Assembly (NCBI GenBank): GCA_009599575.1
Contig: VWND01000010.1
Span: forward strand, 124,001 to 188,000
Direction of reading: 5' to 3'
Origin: Blumeriella jaapii
Taxonomy: Eukaryota; Ascomycota; Leotiomycetes; Helotiales; Drepanopezizaceae
DNA length: 64,000 bases
How positions within the stretch are numbered: the first letter of the stretch is position 1; every line of letters starts with the position of its first letter. Under the pieces are notes generated by a model that made no database searches, had not been told where the DNA came from, and saw nothing but the letters and a program-made list of their open reading frames with translations. Shown here piece after piece: positions 59,101 through 64,000 of the stretch. The position numbers were made by a program, and so were the translations under genes.

Positions 59101-59323
59101 CGACGTGCGCTGGCACGACGTGCGCTGGAGCTCCATCACGCCCAGCCTCGGGCTGGTGGACGGCAGCGAGCAGCCGCTGCGCCGGAGCATGAGTACGTGC
59201 AGCGCGCCAGCCACGCCGCTGTCGCTGATGGCCGGCGACCAGCACGGCATCCAACAGCCCGAATGCGCTGCGCGGATCGCTCAACGCACGCTCAAGCGCA
59301 ACGGCTCGCCCTTGGCTAACTAA
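50121..59323 (+). CDS. gtb3: Gtb3-like giant membrane glycosyltransferase (GT4), one apparent frameshift
   Basis: Proposed exons are 50121-50186, 50235-51306 (with either an intron at 50331-50433 or a frameshift), 51352-57970, 58027-58091 and 58147-59323; about 2,950-3,000 residues. Gtb3 is the proposed GAG synthase/exporter of Aspergillus. The parts in order are: a membrane anchor (CIGVGTFYLLFLI); a TIM-barrel-like domain (YLGEFNTPISDAQAQVL, FDGVLLAGWELFHIPVFHEL); a helical region; about ten membrane helices (52.85-54.5 kb); and a GT4 domain to about 58.8 kb with EGLPLALGEAALTGAPVVC. The Ser-rich tail carries five VRWxD repeats. At 56650-56653 the frame moves by +1 in a TTT run (HAEF to PVSTSQARSWLWKAW), and exon length confirms one surplus base. 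The late introns have CTAAC branch sites. Identity is firm by architecture and agd3 adjacency; the 5' exon structure is less certain. Confidence 0.8.
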
Positions 59324-60027
59324 GTGGCCACCAGGGCGTGATGAGGACGACGACGCGTTGGCCTTGCATTCAAACCACAGGAGAGGAGGGGGGTGGGGGG
59401 GGTTAACGATTCACGGCCTCTCTTCTTCCGCATCGCGGCGAGACGCGTGCACAAATGGCCTCGTTCGTTCACACACAATATCCCGCGCGCGGGATGGCGG
59501 ACGCATATACAGACAGTGGTTAGGATAGTACATAGGTACAGTACATAGCAAGCGGTGTCTCCGAGTCTCGTACTCGAGCCCGCCGTCCTCCCTTTTCTTG
59601 AGGCTCACATATTTGTATATACTTACATTTATTTATTTATTTACTTATCTATCTATTTATCTATTTATCTTTCCGTCGCAGGCAGTAGTCTACTCTGAAC
59701 ATCCCATCCGCCCAAAGCAAAGAAAAAGAAAAAAAGAGAAAGAGAAAGAGAAAGAGAAAGAACTCCCACGAGCCTTTCTCTCACGCGTGGAATGGCCGAG
59801 TGAGTGTCCTCTCTGGCAGGGTGGGATGGGGTGTGTTGGGATGGGATGGGTTGGGATCGGATGGGACGTGTGTAAGCCAGCTTTTGTTTGCCTCGTTCTG
59901 ATGGACCAGGTACTGTATGTAGTGTAGGTATGTAAGTATGTCCTGCTGTTCGGTCGGTCCTGTGGACATCGTATCGGATTGTGAGTACTCCTCTCGCCCA
60001 GTTCTAGAGCAGAGCGAGGATGGTGTG
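59324..60027. other. Spacer downstream of gtb3, no gene seen
   Basis: It contains ATTTATTTATCTAT low-complexity DNA near 59625-59672, AAGAGA repeats near 59725-59760 and GGGATGGGATGGG repeats near 59820-59865. No exon is supported. Confidence 0.45.
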
Positions 60028-60286
60028 ATGGAAATGGAAATGGAAATGGAAATGGAAATGGAAATGGAAATGGAAATGGAAATGGAAATGGAAATGGAAA
60101 TGGAAATGGAAATGGAAATGGAAATGGAAATGGAAATGGAAATGGAAAAATGGAAATGGAAATGGAAATGGAAATGGAAATGGAAATGGAAATGGAAATG
60201 GAAATGGAAATGGAAATGGAAATGGAAATGGAAATGGAAATGGAAATGGAAATGGAAATGGAAATGGAAAAATGGAAATGGAAATC
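60028..60286. repeat. (GGAAAT)n hexanucleotide array, about 43 copies
   Basis: Near-perfect 6-bp units with two GGAAAAAT interruptions (near 60146 and 60268). All frames read as two-residue repeats (Met-Glu, Lys-Trp, Phe-Pro or Phe-His), so open frames across it are artefacts. Confidence 0.93.
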
Positions 60287-60543
60287 ATGGCCACTTGGGC
60301 AGTGTACTACTGACGAAGAAGAGCCGAACATGTTGCTTGCAGGTCGGCTGAAAGAGCAAACCGCCCTCCACCCCCCCCCAATAAGAAAAAACCAATGCGT
60401 AGACATGATCATAGCACAAACGTGCTTGTACGAGGGACGCCCGTAAAAGCCGCTTGCCAAGGTGTGAGTGCAATCAGCGAGCGAGGTACGCTGTCTTCTC
60501 TGCACACTCGCAAGCCCTTGCCCTTGCTACCTACCACGTTGAA

Positions 60544-60574
60544 CACGTGACGCGTCGCCGCGCCTTCTATAAAG
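60544..60574 (+). promoter_or_regulatory. Putative core promoter of GTP cyclohydrolase: E-box and TATA box
   Basis: CACGTGA at 60544-60550 is followed by TATAAAG at 60568-60574, 84 bp before ATG 60658. A GA-rich leader follows the TATA motif. Spacing fits a TATA-driven fungal promoter. Confidence 0.5.
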
Positions 60575-60657
60575 GGTGGGTGGTGTCCCAGAGAGAGAGA
60601 GAGAGGCCTTCAGCTCGAGACGTCGAGTCACGATAAGGCGGCACCCCGTCCCAGACC

Positions 60658-61551
60658 ATGACGCGGGAACGAAGCATGAAGGAGGACTCGCGCGAGAAAA
60701 AGAAGAATGGGGCAGAGACCAACGGCACTGGGCCTCCGCTCAAACCTCTACCCACGAGAGCCACCCAGAGCTTCCTCGCTAGCGCTGCCACCATCAACCT
60801 CGGTGGATTAAGCTGGCCCAGTAATCGCCTCCCTCCTAGGCCTTCTCCCAAACTTTCGCGCACTGACAACCCCCCCTAGGTTCCGGCGCACAAGTCAGAA
60901 AGGACGAGAGCACGACAGCAGAAGGAGAGCGTCTCGCCAAGCTATCGGGCGCCGTAAAAACGATGTTGGAATGCGTGGGCGAAAATCCGAGCCGAAAAGG
61001 CCTTCTCCGCACATCGGAGCGATTCGCGAAGACGATGCTGTTCTTCACCAAAGGCTACCAGGAGATCCTGCGCGAGATTATCAACGGGGCTGTTTTCGAA
61101 GAAGATCATGAGGAGCTGGTGGTCGTGCGAGATATCGAGTTTTCGTCGCTGTGTGAGCATCACCTTGTGCCTTTCTCGGGGAAGGTAAGATCCCTTGCTC
61201 CGTGCAGCTCTCGCCGATCTCGAAATCTGGAATTGACAATACTGGCAGATGCACATCGGATATATCCCCGATGGCCGCGTCATCGGGCTGTCGAAGATCG
61301 CTCGCATCGTCGAGATGTTCTCGCGGCGGCTACAGCTCCAGGAGCGACTTACGAAGCAAGTGTCCGAAGCCATATTCGAGATCCTCCAGCCGCAGGGCGT
61401 GGCCGTCGTGGTCGAGGCTAGCCATCTGTGTATGGTGATGCGCGGGGTCCAGAAAACCGGGGCGAGCACGACCACAAGTTGTATGAGAGGCTGCTTCCGC
61501 GAGAATGCGAAGACGAGAGAGGAGTTTCTGAGGCTGGTTGGGAGGAATTGA
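60658..61551 (+). CDS. FOL2: GTP cyclohydrolase I
   Basis: Three exons: 60658-60820, 60880-61184 and 61249-61551. Introns of 59 and 64 nt have CACTGAC and TTGACAAT branch regions, and phase is preserved; 256 residues. The enzyme converts GTP to 7,8-dihydroneopterin triphosphate, the first step toward folate and tetrahydrobiopterin. The first 60 residues are a variable, Lys-rich extension. The catalytic fold includes [33 protein letters not shown] (zinc Cys146, His149), [20 protein letters not shown] and [11 protein letters not shown] (zinc Cys217). All zinc ligands and the QE.LT element (LQERLTKQ) are present, so the enzyme should be active. It lies upstream of a methyltransferase/FAD-oxidase gene on the same strand, with 472 bp between. 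Confidence 0.93.
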
Positions 61552-62023
61552 TAGAGGGCTGTGCTTTCATTAACTCGTGTGCGTGGGTCAGAGTTCGAGG
61601 TTGATATTGCTACGCTGCAAGCTTGTGTGCTTGCTGTGACTTGCGATGATTTAAGCGAGGAGAGGAAAATGCTAATATCTTTTTGTTTTCTTTTCCCTGC
61701 ATTCCAAAGTGCATGGGTCCGCGTCAGTATGGATAACCTAATGCAGATTCTAAAGCGGAAGATAAAGCAATTCATCAGCTGTTATTGGGAATCATCCACC
61801 TGGAAAGCCGTTTGTTGCTTTCTGTTTGTTCGGCAGCCATTGACTTACTGTTTAACAAACAAGCTGTCAGACTGAACACACCCGTGGAAGTTTGAGGTTT
61901 GAAAACGCTTCCGTTTCAGAAGTTTGTCGCTTCTCACAAAGGCTCTTGTTCTAAGGTCACTAGGCCCTTTAGCTGGCATAAATACCTATAGATCCAGATC
62001 AGCTTCGACATGCGACTTGTGAT
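61552..62023. other. Intergenic region, no gene seen
   Basis: AT-rich relative to the flanking genes. A 104-codon frame at 61561-61875 has no coding character. TTTTCTTTTCCCTGC near 61685 may belong to the FOL2 3' region. Confidence 0.4.
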
Positions 62024-64000
62024 ATGAAGCACCTCATCGAGAGGTACAAAACTCCACACGCTGGACTCAGCATGACCAACCTCGATACGCTGAAGCAAGC
62101 TCTCAGGCAAGAAGCCTCGGCTGTAGCATCGTCGCCAACTCGACTTTTGAACGATACAGAGTACAGCGCGGGGTTCGAAACTTTGATGCAAGGATCTGAA
62201 TCTGATACGTACCGGCAGTTCATCATTCCTCAGCTATGCCAGCTACTAGTGCCATTTATCAAATCACGCGTAGATGTTGGGGTATTGGAGATCGGACCTG
62301 GGCCAAAGAGCCTGTTTGCGAACCTGCCTAGGTCGGCAAGACGAAATATCGCGAGTTATACTGCGTTCGAGCCAAATGAACTGTTTGCAACGCGGTTGGA
62401 GAAAACGCTTTGCGATACATCTGATGTAGCCCTCACATTCGACAAGCTCCAGATACCGGCCGATATTCGTCGGGCTCGATTCGACATTGAACTCGACGAC
62501 GACAAGAAAAAGCACCACATCGTCCTCTTGTGCCACAGCATGTATGGCATGAATCCCAAAAAGAAGTACATTGAAAAAGCACTGAGAATGCTTACTCCTG
62601 ACGGCATTGTGGTAGTTTTCCACCGCGAGGGTACATTACACATTGACGGCTTGGTTTGCCACCGTACCGCTTCGTATCCTACTGGGATAGCCAGCGTATT
62701 AGATAAGGATCAAGATCTAGACAGGTTCGGCCCTTTCATTGCTGGGTTCGTCTTACGAGATCCGGACGGTTACAGGACATGCCGAGACCATTGGAGAAGA
62801 GTTTGTCGCGCTTTGAGTCGGCGTTCCGCAACTCACCCTCAGAACCTACTGTTCGATTCACCTATTATCATGGCCACCTTCAGTCAGAGTTCAAGAAAAT
62901 TGTCGCAATTGATAGAGGAAGTGCCGTCCGCGAAGCAAGGCGTAACAATCAAAAACTGGGAGGCTCGTCTGCACCGTTCCGCGGCTACTATGGCACCGAC
63001 AACAACCGAGCATGTCCAACATTGCGTATCATGGGCCATAACGCATGGTTTCGGGCTGACCGTTCTGAGTGGGGGTCACAGCGCAAATTGCCTCTGGCCC
63101 AACGTTGTCGCAGTTGACATGAGTGCGTTTAGCAACGTGCATATTATCAATGGCGATAAGAAAGGAGGGAGCAGCGAGCTCGAGTCTGAGACTCTCGTGG
63201 TGGTCGAAGGCGGTTGCAAAACAGGTAACATAATTCGCAGAGCTCTGGCTGAAGGGCTGACGATTCCTTTGGGAGCTCGGCCGAGTGTGGGTGCAGGACT
63301 GTCTCTGCAAGGCGGAATAAGTCATCTTTCCAGGTTACACGGGCTTGCCTGCGACTCCATCATTGGTGCCGTTATTGTTAGTGTTTCCTCAAACGAGGTC
63401 TGGTGTATCGGCCAGGTACCAGAACAACATTGGCCTGAGGGTGCCGTGCGTCCCAAAAACGAAGCGGATCTGCTCTGGGCGATCAGAGGGGCCGGGACAA
63501 ATTTTGGAATTGTCCTAAGCGTCACGTTCAAGGCATACAAGGCTCCCGAGTACTCCGTCCGAAGCTGGGCATTTCCGGTGGGCAGCAGTTCCACATCTCG
63601 AGATCAGCTCGGCGAGCTTAGCGCATGTATTGCGGACGAATCACGGAATGATTGTTCTGTAGACGCATATTTGTACTGGGACAAAGATCAGCTACACATG
63701 GGTATTACCACGTTTGAATCGGCCTCAGCGGGGCTCGTTCCCAGAAAATCAGGGTTTGTTCCCGCATGTTCGTTTCTGAGCTCAGATGGCGACCTCAAGA
63801 CCGTAGACAGCATCGGTGTGTTGGACGCAGACATGTATATATCAGGCATGCACGGTGGACATCATGGTGGCAAGACCTCTTCTTTCAAGCGGTGCTTGTT
63901 CCTATTTGATATCGGAGCATCGGATGTTGCCACGATCTTGGTAAATGCCTTTCAAACCCGACCTTCACCTTTCTGCTACCTCCATCTGCTTCAGGGCGGT
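62024..64000 (+). CDS. Methyltransferase-like/FAD-linked oxidase fusion protein (partial, runs off the window)
   Basis: An uninterrupted frame of 659 codons from ATG 62024 to the window end, with no stop or intron; an in-frame TAA lies just upstream. Residues about 60-260 resemble a class I SAM-dependent methyltransferase: motif I VLEIGPGPKS (88-97), YTAFEPNELFATRLEK, HHIVLLCHSMYGM and LRMLTPDGIVVVFHREG. Residues from about 300 resemble a berberine-bridge-type FAD oxidase: LTVLSGGHSANCLWPNVVAV with the flavin-linking His at 352, EGGCKTGNIIRRALAEGL, SVGAGLSLQGGISHLSRLHG, and RGAGTNFGIVLSVTFKAYKA. Such oxidases use O2 and covalent FAD and are common in secondary metabolism. The C-terminal substrate domain has begun (GHHGGKTSSFK), but its end is outside. 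No signal peptide is visible, unlike secreted BBE enzymes, so it is probably cytosolic. Substrate unknown. Confidence 0.83.
   Translation, partial: MKHLIERYKTPHAGLSMTNLDTLKQALRQEASAVASSPTRLLNDTEYSAGFETLMQGSESDTYRQFIIPQLCQLLVPFIKSRVDVGVLEIGPGPKSLFANLPRSARRNIASYTAFEPNELFATRLEKTLCDTSDVALTFDKLQIPADIRRARFDIELDDDKKKHHIVLLCHSMYGMNPKKKYIEKALRMLTPDGIVVVFHREGTLHIDGLVCHRTASYPTGIASVLDKDQDLDRFGPFIAGFVLRDPDGYRTCRDHWRRVCRALSRRSATHPQNLLFDSPIIMATFSQSSRKLSQLIEEVPSAKQGVTIKNWEARLHRSAATMAPTTTEHVQHCVSWAITHGFGLTVLSGGHSANCLWPNVVAVDMSAFSNVHIINGDKKGGSSELESETLVVVEGGCKTGNIIRRALAEGLTIPLGARPSVGAGLSLQGGISHLSRLHGLACDSIIGAVIVSVSSNEVWCIGQVPEQHWPEGAVRPKNEADLLWAIRGAGTNFGIVLSVTFKAYKAPEYSVRSWAFPVGSSSTSRDQLGELSACIADESRNDCSVDAYLYWDKDQLHMGITTFESASAGLVPRKSGFVPACSFLSSDGDLKTVDSIGVLDADMYISGMHGGHHGGKTSSFKRCLFLFDIGASDVATILVNAFQTRPSPFCYLHLLQGG

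Noticed and set aside
60004..60446. Long open frames of Met-Glu, Lys-Trp or Phe-Pro repeats
   Set aside because: They are translations of the GGAAAT array; every frame on both strands stays open, so the openness carries no coding evidence.
1..64000. tRNA, rRNA, transposase or reverse-transcriptase genes
   Set aside because: None could be supported by eye on either strand; a tRNAscan or RepeatMasker run would be decisive.

Overview
The window is nuclear DNA from a filamentous ascomycete (Pezizomycotina). The evidence is short introns of about 45-135 nt with GTRNGT donors and CTRAC/CTGAC branch sites, GC-rich codon use, long spacers full of microsatellites, and fungal-specific families (URC4/DUF1688, 2EXR, and the galactosaminogalactan enzymes Uge3, Agd3 and Gtb3). 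I cannot name class or species. I saw no tRNA, rRNA, CRISPR array or intact transposon.

Layout. 1-2.0 kb: a decayed gene fragment and a small acidic protein. 2.9-13.9 kb: a large SNF2-type ATPase, a 2.5 kb repeat-rich spacer, an auxilin-like J-protein (Swa2) and a 70-residue membrane protein. 13.9-25.8 kb: mostly gene-free repeats, with one four-exon URC4 gene (uracil catabolism), then AT-richer DNA holding a diverged tandem duplication and a frameshifted relic. 25.8-30.5 kb: a two-exon putative membrane protein with a likely GC-AG intron, and a 2EXR-domain gene. 32.7-37.3 kb: ceramide glucosyltransferase and tRNA-splicing endonuclease Sen2, divergent, with five CACGTG boxes between them. 38.1-59.3 kb: a Uge3-like UDP-glucose 4-epimerase, a 6 kb repeat-rich gap, an Agd3-like polysaccharide deacetylase, and a divergently transcribed, very large Gtb3-like membrane glycosyltransferase. 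60.7-64 kb: GTP cyclohydrolase I, then an open reading frame that runs off the window and joins a methyltransferase-like domain to an FAD-linked oxidase domain.

The most coherent system is 38-59 kb. In Aspergillus, galactosaminogalactan (GAG), the cationic exopolysaccharide of the biofilm matrix, is made by adjacent genes gtb3-agd3-ega3-sph3-uge3. Here uge3, agd3 and gtb3 keep that order, but nothing resembling sph3 or ega3 lies between uge3 and agd3; that place holds microsatellites and a decayed gene. agd3 carries two apparent one-base frameshifts and gtb3 one, while about 19 kb of coding sequence in the other main genes reads cleanly. This suggests a reduced and possibly decaying GAG locus, although sequencing error must be excluded.

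Coordinates of multi-exon genes are outer bounds; exon limits are in the evidence text and were set by eye from splice signals and phase.
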